From: CAZNYN01 sp964577295
GTDB lineage: Bacteria; Synergistota; Synergistia; Synergistales; Synergistaceae
Length of the DNA stretch: 32,688 nucleotides
Direction: 5' to 3'
Assembly: GCA_964577295.1 (NCBI GenBank)
Contig: CAZNYN010000020.1
Location: 1-32,688, forward strand
The translations under genes were made by a program, and so were the position numbers. Of this stretch, positions 1 to 7,684 are shown piece by piece (the stretch's first letter is position 1; each line of letters starts with the position of its first letter). The notes beneath the pieces are model-generated. The model was given only the letters and a program-made list of their open reading frames with translations. It did no database searches and was not told where the DNA came from.

Positions 1-7
1 GGAATAC

Positions 8-41
8 AAAAAAGCCGCCGACCCGAGGGTCGGCGGCTTTT
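8..41 (-). terminator. Rho-independent terminator, minus strand
   Basis: A perfect GC-rich stem (10-24 against 27-41) has a run of six A on its left side, which is a run of six T when read on the minus strand. On the plus strand only four T follow the stem, so the better reading is minus. It lies 33 bases past the stop of the 31-codon mini-ORF at 170-75. It either ends that transcript or works as an attenuator for a gene beyond the left edge. Confidence 0.85.
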
Positions 42-74
42 GAAGTCTCTCAGTCTGCGAAATTACCACGCATA

Positions 75-170
75 CTAAACTGCAAAAAACACCAATTGCC
101 CCGAGGCATGGCAGCAGGGATAGTAATAATATGCGTAATAACGTGATTCGATTGCGGATCTATTAAGCAT
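75..170 (-). CDS. 31-residue Tyr/Cys-rich mini-ORF, possible leader peptide
   Basis: ATG at 170 is preceded by AAGGAGG (179-185) with an 8-base spacer, an excellent ribosome site. The reading frame ends with TAG at 75-77. The peptide has six Tyr in seven positions (11-17, motif YYAYYYY), followed at once by Pro-Cys-Cys-His, and a hydrophobic tail. A strong promoter lies upstream (219-247) and a terminator downstream (8-41). This order of promoter, short ORF with a run of one amino acid, and terminator is the layout of amino-acid-sensing transcription attenuators, here pointing to tyrosine or cysteine. It could instead be a small functional peptide on its own mRNA. The controlled gene, if any, is outside the window. 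I do not recognise the peptide as a named family. Confidence 0.55.
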   Translation of the reverse strand: MLNRSAIESRYYAYYYYPCCHASGQLVFFAV

Positions 171-218
171 AAGCGCTGCCTCCTTCTCAGATTGGTGTAA
201 TGCAAATTAATGATGGTC

Positions 219-247
219 ATAATACATCCGCTTTAACTTGATGTCAA
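219..247 (-). promoter_or_regulatory. Sigma-70 type promoter, minus strand
   Basis: Read on the minus strand: TTGACA (247-242), a 17-base spacer, then TATTAT (224-219). The -35 is perfect, the spacer is ideal and the -10 matches five of six bases. A transcript would start near 212 and reach the terminator at 41-8, giving an RNA of about 200 bases. It lies just downstream of the HutD gene, so the mini-ORF need not depend on hutD transcription. Confidence 0.7.
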
Positions 248-273
248 GTACAAGTGCTAAAATTGTAAGGCTT

Positions 274-909
274 TTATTCGACGCAGAATATGGTTGTCCT
301 AATCATGGGCACTTTGTCAAAAATCCCTTCTATTGCAAGACTGCAATCTGCCTGTGGTATAGAACTCATGCTTATCAGCAGAAAATCACCCTTTTGAAGG
401 CGCATCTCTTTGCAGGATGTTCCATTTTTCAGAACGAGATGAATCTCCTCGGCAATGCAGTAAAACGTCTCCCATGACATTTTGTGCTCCTCTTCAAAAA
501 GAGCGATTTGTCTGCAGCTTGGACAAACTGCGCTTATAGTTCCCCTGCACCTGCTTGAAGTCATTAAATTAAAGTCTGTGCACCGTCCTGTCGATTTTGT
601 CGTCCAATCTCCTTCAAACTCATCTGCGGGGGCAAACGGCACCATCTCCCTCTCTCTTATGCCTTCATGCACCAAATGTATTGCCCCGTCAAGCAGCATA
701 AGGGAGCGATGCACTCCCGGAAGGGAAGTAAAGGTAGATTCGTCCAAGTCAACTCCCGCAGAACTTATACGCCAGTCAAAGCGCCGCTCTTTATAACAGG
801 CTCCTTCCGGCCAAATGGAAAGTTCCGTAGTGGTTCCTCCGCTCCAATTTGCTATAGCTTGTTCGGCTTTCCTTATAATTTGTACTTGTATCAAATTTTC
901 CTTATTCAA
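274..909 (-). CDS. HutD/Ves family protein
   Basis: About 211 residues, the usual HutD size. The family is cupin-like, occurs in histidine-utilisation (hut) loci of many bacteria, and includes E. coli Ves; its biochemical role is not firmly settled. The N-terminal stretch with NWSGGTTTEL, followed by RFDWRISSA and SLMLLDG, is typical of the family. I chose a TTG start at 907-909 because GGAGGG (minus strand, 916-921) sits six bases upstream; the longer open frame beyond it adds residues that do not look like HutD. No hut genes are visible nearby. It is divergent from the peptide importer operon and shares its intergenic region. Confidence 0.75.
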   Translation of the reverse strand: MNKENLIQVQIIRKAEQAIANWSGGTTTELSIWPEGACYKERRFDWRISSAGVDLDESTFTSLPGVHRSLMLLDGAIHLVHEGIREREMVPFAPADEFEGDWTTKSTGRCTDFNLMTSSRCRGTISAVCPSCRQIALFEEEHKMSWETFYCIAEEIHLVLKNGTSCKEMRLQKGDFLLISMSSIPQADCSLAIEGIFDKVPMIRTTIFCVE

Positions 910-1088
910 AAAAATCCCTCCAAACTTATTTGATAATTCTACACTCAAAGCACAAAAAGAGATAATCTCCCCAAAGGCAATTTGCTCCTTGTAATCCGAA
1001 CCGCAGAAAGTATCAGGCAATCTCCATTCCGCGCTTGAGATTTTGTAAACACTAATAAACAGAAGTAATCTTTTTCAATTAAACATAT

Positions 1089-1118
1089 ATTGTAAATATT
1101 TGATTTATTTATTGACAA
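1089..1118 (-). promoter_or_regulatory. Possible promoter for the HutD gene
   Basis: On the minus strand TTGTCA (1118-1113) and TACAAT (1094-1089) are 18 bases apart. The -35 overlaps the plus-strand TTGACA at 1112-1117, so the two would be back-to-back divergent promoters competing for the same DNA. It leaves an untranslated leader of roughly 170 bases before the TTG start at 909. Confidence 0.35.
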
Positions 1119-1140
1119 GCAGGACAAAAGCGCTTATTGT
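1112..1140 (+). promoter_or_regulatory. Promoter upstream of opp operon (distal)
   Basis: TTGACA (1112-1117), a 17-base spacer and TATTGT (1135-1140). It lies about 360 bases upstream of oppB. It may act together with the nearer candidate at 1200-1230. Confidence 0.5.
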
Positions 1141-1195
1141 ATTGTCAATCAACTTGGATGAACCTTGGTCGTACCACAAAAGAATAAGGTTTTTT

Positions 1196-1230
1196 TACAT
1201 TGACTGACGTATACAATGTATCCCTATAAT
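1196..1230 (+). promoter_or_regulatory. Promoter with overlapping inverted repeat, upstream of opp operon
   Basis: TTGACT (1200-1205) and a perfect TATAAT (1225-1230) are 19 bases apart, slightly long. An inverted repeat TACATTG-N11-CAATGTA (1196-1202 and 1214-1220) covers the -35 and much of the spacer, a typical place for a dimeric regulator. The repeat and promoter elements are visible; the regulator and its sign are unknown. Confidence 0.45.
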
Positions 1231-1253
1231 ACATAAACAGAAAGAGGGTGCCA

Positions 1254-1367
1254 ATGTTAAAAAATGTATATGCGAATCCGCAAAGGATCCGCATCTTTTC
1301 CCGTAGACCGTTTTGTCGCGGGCAGAAAAGTCTCTTCGTATCACTCCACTATACAAAGCTTCGCTGA
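1254..1367 (+). other. Possible 37-codon leader ORF and hairpin before oppB
   Basis: ATG at 1254 follows GAGGG by about five bases and opens a 37-codon frame ending in TGA at 1365-1367. Inside it, TGCGAATCC (1271-1279) pairs with GGATCCGCA (1285-1293) with one mismatch, and TCTTTT follows, so a weak terminator-like hairpin lies in the opp leader. The composition of the peptide is unremarkable. This could be a regulated leader or chance. Confidence 0.25.
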
Positions 1368-1499
1368 TTTTACGGAGCGTCAACATATATAAGGAACAGT
1401 TTGCCGATAAAAATATTTTTTCGTACCCGGGTTTGAGTGTTTTGCAATTCAGAGATAGCAGTTCTGTAAGTCAAAGACTGAACACAAAGGGATGATGAT

Positions 1500-2417
1500 A
1501 TGCTGAAATATATTTTACGACGCGTTGTCTCCGCACTTTTAACGATATGGTTTGTAATTACAATTACCTTTCTAATAATGCATAATCTTCCGGGAAGTCC
1601 TTTCACCGGCTCACGCTCTCTGCCCGATGAGACAAGAATAGCGCTTGAGGCGAAATACGGCCTTGATAAGCCGATAGGCAAGCAGTATTTGACCTATCTC
1701 ACGAACTTTATGAAGGGCGACTTTGGAGTTTCATATCTGAAGAGAGGCGTTACTACAAAGGCGATAATAGACAGCGGCTTCCCATATTCCGCAAAGATAG
1801 GTCTTTTGTCCGTAGCGATAATAATGGGGTTCGGCGTATTCTTCGGAGCTTACGCGGCGCTGCGGCAAAATCAATTCTCCGACAGAGTGTCCATGCTTCT
1901 GGCTACCTTGGGCACAACGATACCCAGTTTTGTTTTGGCCACTCTCTATTTGTATATATTTAACAAAAAACTTGGGCTTGTCCCGTCCTACGGAGCTCAG
2001 AGCTTCACAGACTACATAGGGCCGGCTCTTTCCATAGGTGTTTTCTCGCTTGCCTTTATCACACGCCTGACACGTACATCCATGCTCGAAGTGCTTCAGC
2101 AGGACTATATAAGAACGGCAAAAGCAAAAGGGCTGACAAATTTTGTCGTAATAACAAGGCATGCTCTTAGGAACGCGCTTATACCTGCAGTAACGTATAT
2201 GGGGCCTTGTGTTGCGACGATTGTTACCGGATCTTTTGTCGTCGAAAAAGTTTTCGGCATTCCAGGGATTGGGTGTCTCTTTACAACAAGCATTCTGAAC
2301 CGCGACTACTCTCTCATACTCGGTGTAACTGTTTTTTATGGTGTGCTGCTTGTAGTTATGGTTCTGCTGGTCGACATTCTTTATGTCCTTATCGACCCGA
2401 GAATAAAGTTTGAATAG
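1500..2417 (+). CDS. oppB: Peptide ABC transporter permease, OppB/DppB type
   Basis: The first of two inner-membrane permease subunits of a peptide (or nickel/other OppA-class) importer; 305 residues, normal for the family. The N-terminus MLKYILRRVV leads into the first membrane helix. The large outer loop (LPGSPF, KYGLDKPIGKQYL) is typical of OppB. The cytoplasmic EAA loop is QQDYIRTAKAKGL followed by RHALRNALIP. The end, DILYVLIDPRIKFE, is the classic OppB terminus. ATG at 1500 has AAGGGATG just upstream. It heads the operon oppBCDFA; the last gene encodes the binding protein. Exact substrate cannot be told from permeases. Confidence 0.93.
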   Translation: MLKYILRRVVSALLTIWFVITITFLIMHNLPGSPFTGSRSLPDETRIALEAKYGLDKPIGKQYLTYLTNFMKGDFGVSYLKRGVTTKAIIDSGFPYSAKIGLLSVAIIMGFGVFFGAYAALRQNQFSDRVSMLLATLGTTIPSFVLATLYLYIFNKKLGLVPSYGAQSFTDYIGPALSIGVFSLAFITRLTRTSMLEVLQQDYIRTAKAKGLTNFVVITRHALRNALIPAVTYMGPCVATIVTGSFVVEKVFGIPGIGCLFTTSILNRDYSLILGVTVFYGVLLVVMVLLVDILYVLIDPRIKFE

Positions 2418-2430
2418 GGGGAGTGTCAAA

Positions 2431-3696
2431 ATGGCTGCGGATCTAAAAGATATTTCTATCTGGCAGGAGGTAGAGCATGATTCTTCCCTGTCAGAAAATA
2501 TACAGAGAAAAAGCCTGACCTTTACTCAAGATGTGTGGAGGCGCTTTAAACAGAATAAGACCGCGATGGTCTCTCTTGTCGCAATTATTCTGATAACGAC
2601 GGCTGCACTTGGCCTTCCTCTGGTATGGCCTTACACATATTCCGACCAAAATCTGGCTTATTCAAACGTGCCTTTCAGAATGAATCTCTACGAAACAAAG
2701 AACGGCAGCACATTCTATGTCACGAATGATTACAATATTCTCCTTGTAACCAAAGACGGTGTTTTGGGTGATGCCGCTGAAAGCACTCTTAATGACACTA
2801 TGAACAGACGCAAACTTTTTGATGTCGGCGGGATGGAAGTCGAGATAAATTATAACGATTACTTCCAGGCGAAGAGAAAGCTCAATTCTATAAAGAGGCA
2901 GGCAGCACGAGGCGAAGATGTTGATTTGCCCGCCGAAGAGTCCGCAGTCGAAAATATGCAGCGCTATATAGTGACAGCCGACGGCAAAGAACTTACATCG
3001 ACTCTCACTGTCAGAAATAAGAGTTATATACTAGGAAATGACGCATTGGGGCGTGATTTGTTTATCAGAATAGTATACGGAGCGAGAATATCACTGGCTG
3101 TAGGGTTCTCCGCCGCGCTTGTTTGCTTTATCGTCGGAGTTTTTTACGGAGGTATTTCGGGCTATATCGGAGGGAAAATTGACGATGCCATGATGAGAAT
3201 AGTTGACATCATCAGCACGATACCGACACTGCTTTACGTCATACTTCTGAGAGTTCTCTTTAATGACGGCAACCTTTTTACAATAATCTTCACCATAGGG
3301 CTTACGTACTGGGTTGGCATGGCACGGCTTGTGAGAGGACAGGTCCTCTCTCTGAAGGAGCAGGAGTTCATACTTGCGGCAAAATCTCTCGGAGCTCCCA
3401 CAAGCTATATTTTAATCAGACATTTAATACCGAATATCATGGGGCCCGTTATGGTCTCTATGACAATGCAGATTCCTAATGCCATTTTTACCGAGGCATT
3501 CTTGAGCTTTGTCGGTCTCGGAGTATCCGCTCCAATCGCATCTTGGGGAACGCTCTGCAACGACGCTCTTGAGGGGCTCTACACTTATCCGCAGCAGCTT
3601 CTCTTCCCCGCAACTGCCATTTCAGTGACGATTCTCGCATTTAATTTGCTCGGTGACGGTATGCGCGATGCGCTTGACCCTAAACTCAGAAAGTAA
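2431..3696 (+). CDS. oppC: Peptide ABC transporter permease, OppC/DppC type, with long insert
   Basis: The second permease of the importer. ATG at 2431 has AGGGGGAG seven bases upstream; an earlier in-frame ATG at 2410 overlaps oppB and lacks such a site. At 421 residues it is well above the usual 280-300. The extra length lies between the first membrane helix (about 47-66) and the conserved LGNDALGRDLF (201-211): roughly 115 hydrophilic residues with a Lys/Arg/Glu-rich stretch near 145-175. By topology this insert would be outside the membrane facing the binding protein. The EAA loop (QEFILAAKSLGAP) and the end (GDGMRDALDPKLRK) are standard. Similar long-loop OppC proteins occur in other anaerobes. 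Confidence 0.92.
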   Translation: MAADLKDISIWQEVEHDSSLSENIQRKSLTFTQDVWRRFKQNKTAMVSLVAIILITTAALGLPLVWPYTYSDQNLAYSNVPFRMNLYETKNGSTFYVTNDYNILLVTKDGVLGDAAESTLNDTMNRRKLFDVGGMEVEINYNDYFQAKRKLNSIKRQAARGEDVDLPAEESAVENMQRYIVTADGKELTSTLTVRNKSYILGNDALGRDLFIRIVYGARISLAVGFSAALVCFIVGVFYGGISGYIGGKIDDAMMRIVDIISTIPTLLYVILLRVLFNDGNLFTIIFTIGLTYWVGMARLVRGQVLSLKEQEFILAAKSLGAPTSYILIRHLIPNIMGPVMVSMTMQIPNAIFTEAFLSFVGLGVSAPIASWGTLCNDALEGLYTYPQQLLFPATAISVTILAFNLLGDGMRDALDPKLRK

Positions 3697-3711
3697 TATG
3701 AGGTTGCAGCC

Positions 3712-4743
3712 ATGACAGAGAGAATACTTGATGTGAAAAATTTGTATACATCCTTTTTTACACATTTAGGAGAGGTCAAAGCCATAAGGGGCTTGGATCT
3801 CCACCTTGAAAAAGGAGAGGCACTCGGCATAGTAGGTGAGTCGGGGAGCGGAAAGAGCGTCACAGCTCTTTCTGTTATGCGCCTACTTATCCATCCAGGC
3901 AAGGTTGTGGACGGAGAGATAATATTCAAAGGCGAGGATCTGCTCAAAAAGACGGAAAGAGAAATGACGGAAATACGCGGCAACAACATTGCCATGGTAT
4001 TCCAAGATCCGATGACATCTTTGAATCCTGTTTTAAAAATAGGATTTCAGATAGAAGAAGCGATATTAAAGCACCAGCATGTCTCAAAAAAAGAGGCTGC
4101 GGAGATGGCGGTTAAAATGCTTGAGATGGTTGGGATTCCTGACAGCTCAAGACGTGCCCAGTGCTATCCTCATGAATTTTCTGGAGGTATGAGGCAGCGC
4201 GCCATGATAGCAATGGCTCTCTCCTGTCAACCGGAGCTGCTTATAGCGGATGAGCCGACTACGGCTCTGGATGTCACAATACAGGCTCAGATTATCCGCC
4301 TAATAAAAGAACTTGGGAAGAAAATAGGCACTTCCACAATACTGATAACCCATGACTTGGGAGTAGTTGCCGATGTGTGTGAGAGAATTGTTGTAATGTA
4401 CGCGGGACTGGCAATGGAAGAGGGAAGTGCGGACGATATTTTCTTCAACCCTGCGCATCCTTATACAATGGGACTTTTGAAGTCAATTCCCAATGTGGCA
4501 ACCAATGTCAGACACAGGCTTATTCCAATTCCGGGCACACCTCCTGATCTGCTCCATCCTCCCGTTGGCTGTCCATTTTCTACAAGATGCCCATATGCCA
4601 TGAAGATATGCACCATGGAACACCCGGAATATTACACAGTGACTGAAGGTCATCGCGCTATGTGCTGGCTACTGGATAGGAATGCGCCCGTAAACGAAAA
4701 ATACAATTTACAAAAGGGAGGTATCGAGTCCATTGAACGATAA
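3712..4743 (+). CDS. oppD: Peptide ABC transporter ATPase, OppD/DppD type
   Basis: One of the pair of ATP-hydrolysing subunits driving the importer; 343 residues. Walker A is GESGSGKS (about 43-50), the Q-loop region FQDPMTSLNP, the ABC signature FSGGMRQR, Walker B LLIADEPTTALD and the switch LITHDLGVV. The C-terminal oligopeptide domain has the cysteine pattern GCPFSTRCPYAMKIC found in OppD/DppD proteins. ATG at 3712 has GAGGT upstream. The last 11 bases overlap oppF, which implies translational coupling. Confidence 0.95.
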   Translation: MTERILDVKNLYTSFFTHLGEVKAIRGLDLHLEKGEALGIVGESGSGKSVTALSVMRLLIHPGKVVDGEIIFKGEDLLKKTEREMTEIRGNNIAMVFQDPMTSLNPVLKIGFQIEEAILKHQHVSKKEAAEMAVKMLEMVGIPDSSRRAQCYPHEFSGGMRQRAMIAMALSCQPELLIADEPTTALDVTIQAQIIRLIKELGKKIGTSTILITHDLGVVADVCERIVVMYAGLAMEEGSADDIFFNPAHPYTMGLLKSIPNVATNVRHRLIPIPGTPPDLLHPPVGCPFSTRCPYAMKICTMEHPEYYTVTEGHRAMCWLLDRNAPVNEKYNLQKGGIESIER

Positions 4744-5704
4744 CATTCTCCTAGACGTACGAAACCTAAAAAAATATTTTACTAAGGATGTAGGCCTTAT
4801 CACAAAGAAGCTGCAGAATGTAAAGGCTGTTGACGGTATAAGCTTTTATATAAAGAAGGGCGAGACATTGGGTCTTGTCGGTGAGTCCGGCTGCGGAAAG
4901 AGCACTGCGGGCAGGACTATAATGCGCCTCTATGATCCTACGGGCGGCGAGATAATATACAACGGCACCGATGTGGCGAAGCTGAGCCAGAAAGATTTTA
5001 TGCCGTACAGAAAGAAAATCCAGATGATATTCCAAGACCCATACGCATCGCTTGACCCGCGCATGACAGTTGCGGATATCATAGGAGAACCTCTTGATAT
5101 ACATAATTTGGCATCCGGAAAAGAGCGTCAGGAGAGAATATTCGAGCTCCTTGAAAAGGTGGGACTGGGAAAGAATCACGCAAACAGATATCCTCATGAA
5201 TTTTCGGGAGGGCAGCGTCAGCGTATAGGGATAGCCAGAGCCCTATCCGTAATGCCGGAATTTATTATATGCGACGAGCCTATTTCCGCTCTCGATGTAT
5301 CTATTCAGGCTCAGATTGTAAATATGCTTGAGGATCTTCAGCATGAAATAGGGCTCACATATTTGTTTATAGCTCATGACCTTTCCATGGTCAGGCATAT
5401 TTCCGACCGTGTGGGGGTTATGTACCTTGGCAATCTTATGGAGGTGACATCGTCAAACGAGCTGTACAACAACCCTGTCCATCCCTATACTGTCGCGCTC
5501 TTATCGTCAATTCCCGTTCCCAACCCAAGGATAACGAAAAATAACATTATTCTTGAGGGAGATGTTCCAAGCCCGCTTAATCCCCCGTCGGGATGCAAGT
5601 TCAGAACCAGATGCAAATATGCGAAGGATATCTGTTCCTCAGAAGAACCAAAGCTAAAAGATCTGGGCGGAGAGCACTTTGTAGCCTGTCATCTGTTCCA
5701 ATAA
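4733..5704 (+). CDS. oppF: Peptide ABC transporter ATPase, OppF/DppF type
   Basis: The partner ATPase of OppD; 323 residues. The N-terminus NLKKYFTKDVG is typical of OppF. Walker A is GESGCGKST (50-58), signature FSGGQRQR, Walker B FIICDEPISALD, switch FIAHDLSMV. The C-terminal domain has SGCKFRTRCKYAKDIC. The start is TTG at 4733, with AAAGGGAGG about 11 bases upstream and inside oppD; no ATG fits. It forms the usual heterodimer with OppD in the cytoplasm. Confidence 0.95.
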   Translation: MNDNILLDVRNLKKYFTKDVGLITKKLQNVKAVDGISFYIKKGETLGLVGESGCGKSTAGRTIMRLYDPTGGEIIYNGTDVAKLSQKDFMPYRKKIQMIFQDPYASLDPRMTVADIIGEPLDIHNLASGKERQERIFELLEKVGLGKNHANRYPHEFSGGQRQRIGIARALSVMPEFIICDEPISALDVSIQAQIVNMLEDLQHEIGLTYLFIAHDLSMVRHISDRVGVMYLGNLMEVTSSNELYNNPVHPYTVALLSSIPVPNPRITKNNIILEGDVPSPLNPPSGCKFRTRCKYAKDICSSEEPKLKDLGGEHFVACHLFQ

Positions 5705-5786
5705 TTTAGTGTTTTTCGGCAACGGCCTATACTATGGTTCTTGTCGTAAGTAACAGAGCAATGCAAAAATGAGAGGAGAGATTAGT

Positions 5787-7475
5787 ATGTCAAAGAAATT
5801 CACGCTAGGCATTATCGTATCACTGCTGCTCACTTTAACCGCCATATTTGCTCCCGTAACAGAGGCTGTTGCCGCTTCTGCCGAAAAGATAATAATATTC
5901 AATCACGGCAGAGAACCTAAGGCATGGGATCCGTCAATTGACGATTCCGACGGAAGCACAGTAATAGGCAATATATTTGACGGACTTATGAGAGATAAGA
6001 AGGACGGTTCCCTTGGCTATGGGCAGGCCAAGAGCCACACAGTCTCAAAAGACGGACTCACCTACACATTTAAGCTCAGAGACGATATATTCTGGACAGA
6101 CGGTAAGCCGGTAACAGCTTATGACTTTGCATACGGCTGGATGAGACTTATTGACCCTAAGGCAGGCGCAGGCTATGCTTACATGGGTACATCCTACATC
6201 AAAAACGCGAAAGCATATTTTGACGGTAAGGTAAAGGCGGATAAAGTAGGAATCAAGGCTATCGACAACAAAACCTTTGAAGTTAGGCTTGAGACTCCAA
6301 CAGCATTCTTCCTTAATCTGACGACATTCTTCGCATTTATGCCTGTCAGAAAGGATATTGTCGAAAAGTACGGGGATGGCTGGGAGAAAAACCCCAAGAC
6401 ATGTGTATCAAACGGCCCGTTCTACCTTAAAGAGTTCAAGCTCGGCGAATATATTATGCTCGCAAAGAACAAAAAATTCTATGATAAGAATCTCGTAAAA
6501 GTTGACAAAGTCAAATTTGAATTTATCACGGAACAGACAACGGCCCTTAATGCGTTTATGAACGGGGATCTCTACGTAAATCAGGAGATTCCGCCTGCAG
6601 AAGTATCAAAACTCATAGCGGAAGAGCCCGACCTAGTATTTGCACCTAGACTCCAGACAACATACATAATCTTTAATGTTGACAAGGCTCCGTTTAATGA
6701 TCCTCGCGTAAGAAAGGCCTTCTCGCTCGCACTGAACAGAAAAGCGCTCTGCGAATCAGCCCTTAAAGGCGGAGAGACTCCCGCAACGGGACTGATTCCT
6801 CCCGTACTCTCCTTCTCGGATGGGACAAGCTGCCGTAAGCTCGACGCTAAAAAGCGCCCTGCCCCCGAATTCGGAATAGACCCCAATGCGGCTCGCGTGA
6901 AGGAAGCACAGAAACTTCTCGCCGAGGCAGGCTACCCGAACGGAAAGGGCTTCCCGAAAATTACATACAGCTATGTAACAAAGGAATCCCTTAAAAAGCT
7001 TTCCGAAGCAATCCAGGAGATGTGGAAGAACAACCTTAACGTAAAGGTTGAACTTGAAAACATGGAATGGCAGGTTCTTGTTGAAAAGAGAAAGAACGGA
7101 AACTTCCTTGTCAGCGGAGGAAACTGGATAGGCGACTATGTCGACCCCATGACATTCTTTGACGCATTCGCTGCGGACAGCAGCTGGAATGAAGCTCAGT
7201 GGAGATGGCGCAAATCAACGGTTGCTCCTCATGACAAGACTCTCAACGCTTCACACAAGAAGTTTGAAGATGAAATCAACCAGGCTCAGAGAACAAGCGG
7301 GAAAACACGCGACGGACACCTCAAAGCAGCCGAGAAGGTACTTATGGATGATATGGTAGTCTCTCCGATTTTCTATGGAAACTACTGCTACCTTGTCAAT
7401 CAGTCAAAGGTTAAGGATGTATGGAGAAACAAGATAGGCGAATGGAAATTCTGGGACGCTTCCCTGGTTAAATAA
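5787..7475 (+). CDS. oppA: Peptide-binding protein, OppA/DppA family (SBP family 5)
   Basis: The extracytoplasmic ligand-binding protein of the importer; 562 residues, normal for OppA. ATG at 5787 follows GAGAGGAGAG by six bases, better than the in-frame ATG at 5769. Residues 1-31 form a signal peptide (MSKK, then a hydrophobic core, then EAVAASA). No lipobox cysteine is present, so it is a soluble secreted protein rather than a lipoprotein, which agrees with a diderm cell. Family marks are GREPKAWDPS near the mature N-terminus, YTFKLRDDIFWTDGKPVTAYDF, and DPRVRKAFSLALNR. The LysTrp-rich end (IGEWKFWDASLVK) resembles OppA of oligopeptide systems. It ends the operon, with a terminator just downstream. 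Confidence 0.93.
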   Translation: MSKKFTLGIIVSLLLTLTAIFAPVTEAVAASAEKIIIFNHGREPKAWDPSIDDSDGSTVIGNIFDGLMRDKKDGSLGYGQAKSHTVSKDGLTYTFKLRDDIFWTDGKPVTAYDFAYGWMRLIDPKAGAGYAYMGTSYIKNAKAYFDGKVKADKVGIKAIDNKTFEVRLETPTAFFLNLTTFFAFMPVRKDIVEKYGDGWEKNPKTCVSNGPFYLKEFKLGEYIMLAKNKKFYDKNLVKVDKVKFEFITEQTTALNAFMNGDLYVNQEIPPAEVSKLIAEEPDLVFAPRLQTTYIIFNVDKAPFNDPRVRKAFSLALNRKALCESALKGGETPATGLIPPVLSFSDGTSCRKLDAKKRPAPEFGIDPNAARVKEAQKLLAEAGYPNGKGFPKITYSYVTKESLKKLSEAIQEMWKNNLNVKVELENMEWQVLVEKRKNGNFLVSGGNWIGDYVDPMTFFDAFAADSSWNEAQWRWRKSTVAPHDKTLNASHKKFEDEINQAQRTSGKTRDGHLKAAEKVLMDDMVVSPIFYGNYCYLVNQSKVKDVWRNKIGEWKFWDASLVK

Positions 7476-7506
7476 CAAAAAACTTACCATACAAATATAT
7501 ATAAAG

Positions 7507-7552
7507 AACGGCAGAGTGCAAGGGAAAAATCGGCTTGCGCTCTGCCGTTTTA
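7507..7552 (+). terminator. Terminator of oppBCDFA
   Basis: A 16-base stem AACGGCAGAGTGCAAG (7507-7522) pairs with 7534-7549 with a single G-T pair, and TTTTAAATTTT follows. It lies 31 bases after the oppA stop and before the rimP promoter. Confidence 0.9.
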
Positions 7553-7581
7553 AATTTTGCACAGCACTTGGTGATGTAAAT

Positions 7582-7610
7582 TTGACCGCTTTCAGACTAA
7601 GTGGTACAAT
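7582..7610 (+). promoter_or_regulatory. Promoter of the rimP-nusA-infB operon
   Basis: TTGACC (7582-7587), 17-base spacer, TACAAT (7605-7610). It lies between the opp terminator and rimP and is the only clear promoter before the ten-gene translation cluster. Confidence 0.75.
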
Positions 7611-7638
7611 TTAAAAACTAATTCAGAGGGAATTTCTG

Positions 7639-7670
7639 GAAGAGTGGGTCTTGCCCACTCTTCTTTTATT
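7639..7670 (+). terminator. Terminator-like attenuator hairpin in rimP leader
   Basis: GAAGAGTGGG (7639-7648) pairs perfectly with CCCACTCTTC (7654-7663) around a five-base loop, followed by TTTTATT. It lies between the promoter (7582-7610) and the rimP ribosome site (7673-7678), so transcripts must read through it to reach the operon. Similar stems with this AGTGGG/CCCACT core precede rimP in many bacteria. Control by NusA feedback would be a natural guess but is inference. Confidence 0.65.
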
Positions 7671-7684
7671 ACGGGAGGCAAATC

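Noticed and set aside
238..933. Plus-strand open frames opposite the HutD gene
   Set aside because: No family resemblance and no ribosome sites; they are antisense shadows of a clear HutD protein.
945..1127. 60-codon minus-strand frame upstream of hutD
   Set aside because: It lies in the divergent promoter region, has no good ribosome site and shows no recognisable composition.
1731..2429. 232-codon minus-strand frame opposite oppB
   Set aside because: Antisense of a certain permease gene, with a Cys/Lys/Arg-rich composition that does not look like a protein.
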